From: Mytilisepta virgata
Lineage: Eukaryota > Mollusca > Bivalvia > Mytilida > Mytilidae
Reading direction: 5' to 3'
DNA: 64,000 bases
Assembly: GCA_028015205.1 (NCBI GenBank)
Contig: CM051519.1
Span: 40,963,979-41,027,978 of the forward strand
Under the pieces are notes generated by a model. It did no database searches. It had not been told where the DNA came from and was given only the letters and a program-made list of their open reading frames with translations. Below, in pieces: positions 55,179-64,000 of the stretch (the stretch's first letter is position 1; each line of letters opens with the position of its first letter). The position numbers and the translations under genes are program-made.

Positions 55179-55761
55179 GAAAAAGATGAGACGTATTCGG
55201 CTTCTCTGCTGTACTTGGTCCGGCGCTGTAAGGTGCGTATTTCTGCCTCTGCTTTTCTCTCCTCTTCATTTTTGCCCGATATTCTGCCTGTCGAAGCTTT
55301 ACAGCATCGTCGCTGCCGTCCGTTAGGGGATCGTCGGTGTACTCTTCTACAACGTCCCAACCGTATTTATCTGCGATGCGCAGAAGTTTGTTGCGCTCTT
55401 TAAGTGCGGTGCTGCATTTCTCTAGTGCATCCACTGCACAAGCATGAGATCCCCTCCTGATAAAGTCGATCACCTTTGAAACCTCTTCGAGACGTGCGGA
55501 GTTAAAATCAAACTGCTTGGCGTTTGCCTCGTAACGGAAAGTTGGTGTCACCTTTGGAGTTGAAACTACTGTGTCGGCTGGCTGGAGCCTAATACGAACT
55601 TCCATCTCGGAAAAAATGTCATCTTTCTGCTTTTGTAAAGCGTCATCTAGCTTTTGGGTGAATAACGCTAAAGCATCCTCCGGCGAAAAATCAGGAGACC
55701 CGCGTGACGACGGTGGTGGCTGACTCCTATGTGCGGATGAGCTGTTTCCTTCTTCGCTCAT
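54925..55761 (-). CDS. Ngaro-like gag (ORF1) with CCHC knuckle
   Basis: 278 residues from an ATG 25 bases inside A1. Low-complexity N-terminus, a helical charged middle (residues about 30-180; ALEKCSTALKERNKLLRIAD), a basic stretch (RAKMKRREKQRQK), and a single zinc knuckle CYYCNDENHWAYNC near residues 242-255. An Arg-rich end follows. This is the usual gag design in DIRS/Ngaro elements and would package the RNA. It overlaps the next ORF by 254 bases in another frame, so the polyprotein below may need re-initiation or frameshifting. Confidence 0.85.
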   Translation of the reverse strand: MSEEGNSSSAHRSQPPPSSRGSPDFSPEDALALFTQKLDDALQKQKDDIFSEMEVRIRLQPADTVVSTPKVTPTFRYEANAKQFDFNSARLEEVSKVIDFIRRGSHACAVDALEKCSTALKERNKLLRIADKYGWDVVEEYTDDPLTDGSDDAVKLRQAEYRAKMKRREKQRQKYAPYSAGPSTAEKPNTSHLFRDSSASFGRSAPKHTAQGSDSKSPGISYTPSEYFSNAYGGKTSNSGRCYYCNDENHWAYNCPRRARSSPPRPFRDSRYSTGARR

Positions 55762-55785
55762 GTTTAAAACTTGCTGAAATCGCTC

Positions 55786-56000
55786 AAATTAAATCGTAGT
55801 GTTCTGGTTGTGTGGAAAACCTCGACAAACTGAAATTCTCTGGTGCGAAACCTTATATACTGACTCAAGGGGTCAAAGCATGCTGAACTTTTTCGGCGGC
55901 AAAATCTGGACAGACAAAAGTACGTTTTCATTGTATGAATGAACAAAAGCTTTATAAAAAAAAAAAAGGAAAACTTTATAACCAAAAGAAATAAATTTAT
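55786..56000 (-). repeat. A1 repeat of the Ngaro-like element (outer 5' end)
   Basis: Matches A2 (50794-51007) throughout, including GGAAAACCTCGACAAACTGA and TTTTTCGGCGGCAAAATC. It probably carries the promoter and leader, as it ends 25 bases before the gag ATG. Confidence 0.92.
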
Positions 56001-58198
56001 TGTAACTAATACATAATTACAGCATAATATCATGAATTATTGACAACGCATTTATCATTCTGTCAAAAGTTGTGGTTTCAAATTCCTTAACCAAACTAGA
56101 ACCCACTTGAATTATGTGATTCGAAGACCTTGAATTCTCAAAGTTTTGGTTGCTAACGTGTCTGTAGTAAAATATTTTATTTGTAATAAAATGGTGTATC
56201 TGTAGTGAAATATTTCATTTCTATAGTTTCTGTTTTTGGTGTTGATTCCTATCGCAAATTATTATTTTGAATGTTCATTCTTTGTGTTCTTGGTTGACAA
56301 TGCATTTTTTTTTATTCAACATTAACACAGCTTATTGCATGTACCACAGTGGTGCCTTCGCCTGAACTCAAATTTGTATTGTATATTGTAATAGTACAAC
56401 AAAGTCAAGATTTGGGGTAAATGTCCATTAGACAAAAACCAGATATAAGCAGATTAAAAAATCACAAAAAGAGGGCACCATTCAGCCTTCAACGAGTAGA
56501 ACTAAGCCATCATGAAATCAGAAAATCGCGAAATCGCGAAATATCCAACCGGAGTACGATAAGGAGCGGCGACAAGAAAAGCAGTTCTGTGTACACGACA
56601 TTTCCATTACATTCAATTTAAAACTCATATGCAGCTCATGTGTCAAAGCACAAATAGGGTGAAATTGGTAGTACAATCAGATGTTCTATGATGAACATTA
56701 AGTATCGATGAACGTCTCTGATACATACACTCCCAAATTATCAAAAAGATTTTATTTTCCAAACAGAAACAAAGGGTAGCTTAGGGAAGGGTTATGATTA
56801 GTGTTAGAATAGAATATCCTTATATGGGGTGGGTCCCCTAAAGTAAATGGAGGCCGAAAATTGATAAATGTGCACAATTAGTACCAGTAAGAATGCTGAC
56901 TATCGTTTGGAAAAAATAAAATTCAGAACTAAACAAATATATTGTCTATTTTTTATAATTTGTTATTCCCAAAAACTAAGAAATATCTTACATTTCAACT
57001 CTAGGATTTACTAACTTCTTATGGTAAGTTTTTATTTTTTTGACATACCAAATAAATAAGACGAAAAACGTTACAAAAGACTGGATTTAAATGTTTCAGG
57101 AAAAATGAAATTTTCAATTTATTATTGTAACAGATATAATTATTCCATGATTGAAACTATGTTTTATAAGAACATATATTTCCGTATATGGTAAAGTACC
57201 ATTTATTTCAAGATGCTTAATAAATTCATGGAATTGATGTAGAAATTAACAAAATCCTTGAGACAAATATTTTTGTAAAGTTGAAATCTTATTATTGAAG
57301 AACTTTGTTTTAAACAAGCAATACATACTGGCTTCATAGCATAAGTGAGAATGTCAATTTTGGAATTTGAGTTTTAAAAAAACCTCTCAAATTGCATAAA
57401 CGTAACATGGTTTAACTTCCATCTACAGAGACAAAAGCTATTTGAATTTCATTTTATGTTAAATGCTGTACCGTGTAACGTATATTTCTTTTACCAGTCT
57501 ATGTAATTTATTTAATACAAAAAAATCTTTGCAAAAATTTTATAAAGTGGTTCACATCTGAGATAGAATAACGGACGCAGTCCAAAATTAACATAAAATC
57601 AGCATTTTTACATATATACATGTATGTTCGTTCACTATGTACTGTTTTCGCACGATATTTGGTATTTGATTTTATCCTGACATATTTAATATACAGCTCT
57701 GTAATTAAGTGTCTTATCTTTCAAGTATACCACTACTTAACGGTAACAAACATGCGATTCCTTATATTAAATTCCTATAGATAAACCGATCAATTTAACT
57801 GAATATTTAAATAACGATTCAAAACATTAATAGCTAACCAAAATATGGTCCTCTTTATTAAGGTCAAGAATAATTTTCGAAAATTTGACATTCTGTTTTT
57901 ATTTAGACCAGAATTTAGAAGTCACCTTGAAAATTATTTACACAAACGTAGTCCTAAAAATTGAAAATACGAATATCCTTGTGCACAAACATGCAGTTAC
58001 CATTGTGTGTGTGTAATAAATTTGTAACGGCATTGTGGTTCAGAAGACGTTGCATATCTACTTTTGGGACACTGTCGTTCATATTTTCCCCATTTAAATT
58101 TCTAAGTCTTTTAATGATATAAATAAAACACTTCCGAAATTTGATGTTTTATTCATGATATAGCATATTTGACCATACACCATGAACAAAAACATATA
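56001..58198. other. Non-coding stretch right of the Ngaro-like element
   Basis: AT-rich, no supported gene. A GC-richer patch at 56410-56600 may be an old repeat; its short open frame has no recognisable family. Confidence 0.55.
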
Positions 58199-58723
58199 TA
58201 CTAGTCAACAAAAATAACGATACACGAGTTCGGAACCAAATATTTTGGTCATTCCTAAAAAAACTTAAGTATTAGGGCAACAGTGGTTTGCTGCTCCATT
58301 TTTTATCTAATTCGTCTCAGTTTGAAATTGGATAAACTTGAACTGACGGAAAATGGAAATTTTGCAAAAGAGGGTTAAATTAAATTTGCGGAAAATCGAG
58401 AAGAAAATCGGCACACATTTTGTAAAATGAAAATCCAGTGGCTGAAATCAGAGGAAAACTCAAATCTTTGGTCACACAGACATTATGATTCACATAAGGG
58501 GGTAAAAATACTGATTTTTTTAATTCTGGGTTGAAAAATGTGATTTTTGAAACCTCAAAAAATGGAATTTCAAACTTTTTGCACAAAATCCATGCTTTTG
58601 ATGAGAAAACAATCTACCATGAAAAACAGACGTGTGGGTCTATTTTTCTGCTTAGTAAACTATTTGAAATTATGAATATATGAAAAATACAGTACCCTAT
58701 ATCGTTTATTTTCTTGACTAGTA
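58199..58723 (-). mobile_element. Longer relative of the 49289 MITE (525 bp)
   Basis: TACTAGTCAACAAAAATAAC at the left and the inverse TACTAGTCAAGAAAATAAAC at the right, both starting with TA. The right about 120 bases, inverted, match the left half of the element at 49289-49422, and its left end matches that element's right end. The interior has no supported transposase, so it is also non-autonomous. Confidence 0.78.
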
Positions 58724-58731
58724 TAGTATAT

Positions 58732-59167
58732 AAATATTTCATGTGATTATGGTCAATATACAAAAATATTTTCCAAGGTACGTTGAATTGCATGGTACGT
58801 TATATTGCCCGACGCCAAACTTTCCGGTCATAGAGATAATAAGGAAATATGATTACATATTATATTTTAAAGTTATTTTTCTATTAAATTATTCAGGTTT
58901 GAATTTCCCGCGTGTGAGTTATATTGCCTGATGACGTAACCGAATGTGTCATTTACAAACAGACGACAATGTCGTCAAGATTCGTAAACATCGATGAGGA
59001 TGAAATAAATGTTTTACTTGAGGAGAGGACATCTAAAAACACTAAAAGAGTAATCAATATTTGTTCAAATTGGTTAAATATAATATAACAAATATTTGAC
59101 GTGATTGTGGTCAATATACAAGAACATTTTACCTCGGTACCTTGAATTGCATGGATATGTTATATTG
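58732..59167 (+). repeat. Pair of about 77-bp direct repeats around a short ORF
   Basis: 58732-58807 and 59090-59167 share, in order, GTGATT.TGGTCAATATACAA, TTGAATTGCATGG and GTTATATTG. The unit distance is 358 bases. The short Crypton-like frame at 58969-59088 lies between them. Confidence 0.75.
58969..59088 (+). pseudogene. N-terminal fragment resembling Crypton/DUF3504-type recombinase proteins
   Basis: A 39-codon frame starts MSSRFVNIDEDEINVLLEER and continues SKNTKRVIN, then ends at TAA. The start, an acidic EDEI followed by KNTK and a Trp some ten residues later (CSNWL), recalls the N-terminus of many invertebrate KIAA1958-like/Crypton-derived proteins. The catalytic part is absent, so this would be a 5' fragment. 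The match is short and from memory. Confidence 0.35.
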
Positions 59168-59204
59168 ATATATATTTAGATCGAAACGTACATTATATAC
59201 GGTT

Positions 59205-59345
59205 TAGGTGCCAGCTGAAGCTCGCCTCCGCGTGCGGCATTTTCTCGCTACGTTGAAGACCCATTGGTAGCTTGAGCTGTTTTCTGCTCTTTGGTCGGGT
59301 CGTTGTCTCTTTGACACATCCTCCGTTTCAATTCTCTATTCCACT
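59205..59345 (-). repeat. Interspersed bivalve repeat family R1, copy 2 (inverted)
   Basis: On the minus strand it reads GTGTCAAAGAGACAACGACC, CGACCAAAGAGCAGAAAACA and ACCAATGGGTCTTCAACG, the same series as at 23875. Only the 5' part of the family is present. Confidence 0.8.
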
Positions 59346-62300
59346 TGTGTATTTCTATTAAAATGTTCGATTTCAACAATTTTTAATTCTTACATTATAA
59401 AAATAACAATAAGGTGGAAAACCAACAGATATTTTCAAACCGAAAAAATCAAGACACTTAAAGCAAGAAAGAACCAAAAACATCTGAACCATATGAACAA
59501 AACAATCAGTTTTAAAACTTAACTTGGCGTACTCTGACCTGAAGCAATGTTAGATATATCAGAATCAACCATTGGCTAATACCCTACAAGAGTAATTTCC
59601 CTTGCGTATTTTTTGATGATGGAAGTGACTAACAGAAAAAAATAATTTTATGCATACTTTTTAACACTTGTTTTTAAAATTAATTGCTTTATCATGTATA
59701 CTACTTCGATCTACATTTAGATTCTTGAAACTAATTTAAGAGTCCTAATAACCCATAGATTCGTCTGGATTAAAGTATCGGTTTAAGTTTAACGTCCAGC
59801 TGGTAAATAGCTAGATACAATAGTTAGCTAGTGTGGTAGCATATGTACGATAGTCGGCAAATTGGCAGTCAATTCTTATTATTCGTCAGCTTATTTAAAA
59901 ATAAAAATATTTCGACGCATGCAACATCCACTGACTATTGTTGAATATTACATGATTGTTGAACAGTGAATCTTTATTGTTTAACGATAGAACGTATATA
60001 TATACATGGAATAAAACGAGCTTTCAATTCGGCACTTTTTTCTACCATTTTTTGAACTTTCGCAAGATAGGGACTGTTTGTATATCTTTGTTGATGACTA
60101 AACCGATATACATGCGTTCCCAACAATTAAGAAAATTAATATTTACCATAAGTACACACATATGGAAGGAGAACAAAAACTGCTAAATATATACTCCTGA
60201 TATGGCATAAAACTAACACAATATTTTTTTCTGCTTTGGCCTTGGCTAATATAGTCCTACAATCACAATATTTCTCTCAATAATTAATGAAGGTATTACA
60301 AAATCAAAACGAACAAAGTATGTAATAATATTATACGGAAATATGTAAAGTCAAGAAAAACCAAAGGGATATATGGAAGGAGGGAAAAATCGAAACAACT
60401 GACAAACTCCGGACAACAACGAAGACAAGACCAAAACAATACATGCACTACAATTAAAAACTAAAAACATATGAACAACATGGACCCTACCAAAAAACCG
60501 GGGGTAGACTCATGTGCTTTATGCTAAAGGAAAGTTATTTTGTATAATTATTCTACATGTATGTTGAAATGGATTTATTATAGTCTGGGGTCTTGTATAG
60601 TTTGTATTGGTGCCCTTGAAGATGTGTCTTTCAGTGTCAAAAATGATGCAGCAAAGGAACAGGTAAAAAAAAAATGCAATTCATGCCACAGTTTAAAGTA
60701 ATAACTTTCACTGCAATAATATTTTCAAAAAGATCTTAATATACATTGAAATATTTAACGATATTATTAAAAAGACTTAGCATGGATTATTTAGATACAC
60801 CGATAGACATTAACTACAACTTGATAAATGAACGTTTTATAAAACTGATTAAAAATAAAGATAGTCAGACAATACTAAGTTAAAACCCCAGTGACATATT
60901 TTGAAAATAATCACCTATAATTTCTATATCAATATAAGTTTAATAAGACCATTCTTTACAATTTGCAAGGACAATCTAGATCTTTATAAAAACTTTTATA
61001 TTTTTTGAGAATTGAGTAGATCGGCTAATTTTATTCTTTAACTGAAACTGTTCCATGATCTCTTGATCAATTTATATACTGTATACTTGGCATTATCGCT
61101 TGAGTGCTAAAAGCTTGGTTGTATATTCTGGCTGATAGTAAAAAAGATTAAAAAATGTAATAACGCGAGTATACTGCATTACTATTGTACCAATACAAAG
61201 ACGATTTGTGTGGATATTTTTGTTTAGAGGTAATTAGTTTCACTTCAGGTAAATAAATTAAGTTGTTATTTTCTTAAGTATTCGAAAGTTAGAGTTTCTT
61301 TAAGACACCACACAAGTAAATGTTCTTTTAACACGAAAGGCGAACTTCGTAGTTTTTATGATAAAAATCGACATTTTATATTTTTAGTTTAATTTTTTGT
61401 GCTTAATTGTTATATCAAAACATTATCAGAATGGATATCTTAACGAAACTGTTTCTCATATTTGAAGGTAAGTTTAATATAAGTTAAAATTAAACACATA
61501 TAACAAAAAGTATAAAAAAGGTATAAAAAAGCTATATCATTGGGCGAAATTATTTTAATGTAATAAAAAAAGAACAACTTCATCATGCATTGTTGTCATA
61601 TTGTGCATCACAATCCTTAAGGGCATGCAAGTAATGTTTGAGGAATTGCGGACAACACATGGAACGAAGTCCAAGCAGCCATATCTTTTACATTTCTTGT
61701 CCAAACAGAATATAATAAAATTGTTGGTCCCAAGAAATGACTGCAGACTTCCTTTCACATATAAAATAATGTCAGTTAAATTCAAGGTTTAATATAATAT
61801 TTCATATCAAAATTTCTTCATTTAAAATTATGATATTTACTATGTTTATTGACAAGAATTTAATTTCAGATGAACTTAATATTTGATGTGTATTGTTTGT
61901 CAAGTGGTAAAAATTGAATCGACATTTTTAAAGTATATTGTCGTTCCTATAGGTGACAACTCTTGCTACTACTGAACTGTAAATATTTTTAGTGAAAATT
62001 TCTTACATTTGAGAGTTTTGAGACGAAGATAATTATTTACTGAAATTTAAACAAAGTATCGTATGATTTTTAAATGTCTGTACTTTCAGTATAATTTGAA
62101 ATATTATTTTCAACACCAATTTTTACTTTAAAAAAATATACTTTATTGTTCTTTAACAAAAGGAAAAATGAGTTAAGGAAATTGCTGTTGGTGTTTACTC
62201 TCTCAATTACCTATTCAATAATCTGAAAAGTGGATACACGGATAATTTAGTGTTTAAATGAAATTTGTCATTAGTTGAGGCAGCTTTTATATAGTGTTTA

Positions 62301-63260
62301 TATTTCGTCTTAAGAAAATTATAAAGACGAATTGATTTGAAAGAAAATTGTTACACACTGAGTGTTTCAACCCTGAAATTAAACTTAATAAATCCAATTT
62401 TTAAAATTACTGTCTTAATATTTGGCTTATTATCCTTCATGCCCGTTTGATCGGAAAACAAATTAATGTTTAAGGTTTATTGGGAAGTAATTTGGAGGTC
62501 AGAATGTCGAGGATATAAACATGCGTATTCTTATTATTCTCAGCCTTGGATATTAAGAATGGACTGTTTTCTTCTGGGAGACGGTAAGAAAAAGATATAT
62601 AATTTCAGTTGTATTCAGATGGTAATATACAAGGGTGGTGATGGGGAGGGGGGGCAGGGGGGTCTTAAATTCAATTCAAAATTAAATTTTTGTCTGCTCT
62701 GTCCGAAAAAAGGTTTATCCTGTAGAATTTTACAAAGGGGAGTTTTATAAGGCAGAAATATAAAGTTGCAAAGTTAAAACGTAAGTTTGGTGTGGTATAA
62801 CGTGTAAGTGACATGTTTTTCTTTTAAAAGGCTTGTTCAATGTTTATGATGTATTGTATCCGTACATATGATATAGAGCAAAATATCTTTATTTTGTACA
62901 ATTGTAATCAGTATTATTTCCCAAAATGTTATATCTATTGTAAGATCTTTCCATATACATGTATTTTATAATATTATTAGTCACTAATGTTTAATTGTTA
63001 GGCTACTATTCTCTGTTCATTAATGTTTAGGGTAATAATATTATCGATTAAACTCTCGTTCGGGTATCACGTTTATCACGAATAGTATCATTTGATACTA
63101 TTGTAATTACACCAGTTCTCAACAAATGTTGTCCCGCAACAATTAATTTGATAGCTAAAATATATTTCTCAATGAATCTGGAAAATAATTTAAAAACTCC
63201 TTGGTCACATTGATAATGAAAAGTCAGGAATAATCTATCTGAATTTCACATTCTATTTAG
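59346..63260. other. Non-coding or 5' flanking region of the right-edge gene
   Basis: AT-rich with no supported coding exon apart from R3 at 60345. ATGGATATCTTAACGAAACT at 61431 opens a small exon-like block ending in GTAAGT at about 61468, which could be a 5' exon of the right-edge gene, but it does not join that gene's main frame. Confidence 0.5.
60345..60545 (-). repeat. Interspersed repeat family R3, copy 2 (inverted)
   Basis: The minus strand reads AGCACATGAGTCTACCCCCG then GGTTTTTTGGTAGGG and ATGTTGTTCATATG, matching 36165-36400. No ORF. Confidence 0.65.
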
Positions 63261-64000
63261 GTGATATGAAATATGACAGAAACATGGAATCAGCCAGCAG
63301 CATGTGTTCCAGTCTTTTCTGAAGGGGTACAGTATACAACTCAAGAAACTGCTTATATAACCAAACTAAGAATGGACCACGAAAAATGGAGATATGAACA
63401 CCTTATCGATAAATTAAACGCCAAATCAAAAGTTGCTGAAGAAGTATGTTCTAGGAACGTTCAACAAGCCAAAGACGAACATTTCAGAACATTAGCATAT
63501 GCCAGAGTGTATCAAATTCACAGTTTTGAAAAGTATGACCCTTTCAAAGACGATCCAATAGACGGGAAAACAAGAAGAAGGAAACGGAAGAAGAAACAAA
63601 AAAGACCAGATACCTTTCTTACACTGCCTTATATCCAAAAGGAAAAAGAAGAACCTGAAACTCTGGTGAATTCTACGGAATCTCCAAGACACAACACATT
63701 AACAATTGCAGCATTAAGTAAAAGCTTCCCTAGAATTTCAGACACTGAATCGGACGAAAAGGACACTGATAATAAGAGTTTAAACAATTCACATTATAAT
63801 GCTCTTTGTTTGTGGAAAAACGCTACGCAAGCACTGTTCAAAAAGTCGAAATCCACGAAAAAAGTACATCATCCAAAGGAACAGACACATTCCAAAAAGC
63901 CAGCTGAACCCGCTGAGGAACGACCACAGAGAAAGAATATATTTCCTGGGGAATGTAAAACCCAGGCGGCTTTAAAACGTTTTATGGAACAAGAAGCCGA
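63261..64000 (+). CDS. Unrecognised lysine-rich protein, first coding exon (runs off right edge)
   Basis: The exon follows TTCTATTTAG, and ATG at 63273 opens 242 codons with no stop before the edge. The protein starts MTETWNQPAACVPVFSEGVQ and has a charged helical stretch (TAYITKLRMDHEKWRYEHLI). A strongly basic block RRRKRKKKQKRP near residue 105 could be a nuclear signal. Ser/Lys/Glu-rich, probably disordered sequence follows, ending KTQAALKRFMEQEA at the edge. No signal peptide or membrane segment. I do not recognise the family. Coding status rests on the long open frame in AT-rich DNA, the acceptor and sensible composition. Confidence 0.7.

Larger units (their letters stand above)
50599..56000 (-). 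mobile_element. Ngaro-type tyrosine-recombinase retrotransposon with split direct repeats
   Basis: Read on the minus strand the order is A1 (56000-55786), gag ORF, RT-RNase H ORF, recombinase ORF, B1 (51106-51004), A2 (51007-50794), about 90 unique bases, B2 (50701-50599). A1 and A2 match over about 214 bases apart from the length of an A-run. B1 and B2 match over 103 bases with two differences. B1 and A2 overlap by TTAT. This A1-B1A2-B2 arrangement is the known signature of Ngaro elements and differs from the inverted ends of DIRS1. It supports replication through a circle whose junction uses the B1A2 copy. All three ORFs are open, so the element looks recent and possibly active. No integrase or protease was seen. 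Confidence 0.92.

Noticed and set aside
56421..56621. 66-codon frame in a GC-richer patch
   Set aside because: Looks like old repeat sequence; no domain pattern or splice context.
61431..61467. Possible first coding exon MDILTKLFLIFE of the right-edge gene
   Set aside because: Splicing to 63261 gives a short frame that ends at TGA after about 20 codons; at most a 5' UTR exon.

Overview
The window reads as AT-rich animal nuclear DNA from a bivalve mollusc, most likely a mussel of the Mytilus type. Genes are split by GT-AG introns, there are many short interspersed and fold-back repeats, and at least three repeat families I recognise from mussel genomes occur two or three times each. The two identifiable genes are of metazoan type. 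There is no sign of operons, bacterial promoters or CRISPR.

Left third (1442-19720, plus strand): a large composite receptor gene of the GRL101/LGR type. Its visible exons encode, in order, a C-type lectin domain, four LDL-receptor class A modules, a fibrinogen-like module of the Caspr/neurexin-IV kind, three more LDLa modules (one degenerate), leucine-rich repeats, a rhodopsin-class seven-helix domain and a cytoplasmic tail. The 5' end lies left of the window. A BEL/Pao LTR retrotransposon (partial gag, 1-1038, minus) lies upstream of the first visible exon. A non-LTR retrotransposon of the CR1/L2/Jockey group with an intact 1014-codon EN-RT ORF (4232-8291, minus) sits in an intron.

Middle (22590-41689, minus strand, convergent with the receptor): a complete TBK1/IKK-epsilon-like kinase gene. 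Eighteen coding exons join in phase to a 717-residue protein with kinase, ubiquitin-like and helical scaffold regions. Its introns are full of miniature inverted-repeat elements. In both genes one exon has had its splice acceptor and 5' end tandemly copied, and use of an upstream copy leads quickly to a stop codon.

Right third: an intact Tc1-like DD34E transposon with perfect terminal repeats (47231-48751); a small MITE and its longer relative; and a complete tyrosine-recombinase retrotransposon of the Ngaro type (50599-56000, minus) with split direct repeats (A1 ... B1A2 ... B2), gag, RT-RNase H and recombinase ORFs. Between the last two ORFs lie eight copies of a 16-base motif. A short Crypton-like fragment between direct repeats lies at 58732-59167. 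The start of an unrecognised lysine-rich gene runs off the right edge (63261-64000).

The two host genes do not form a functional unit visible from sequence, although both have plausible roles in recognition or innate immunity. The most unusual features are the Ngaro element with its motif array and probable intron, and the copied poison splice acceptors in two neighbouring genes. Positions come from reading by eye and may be off by a base in places.
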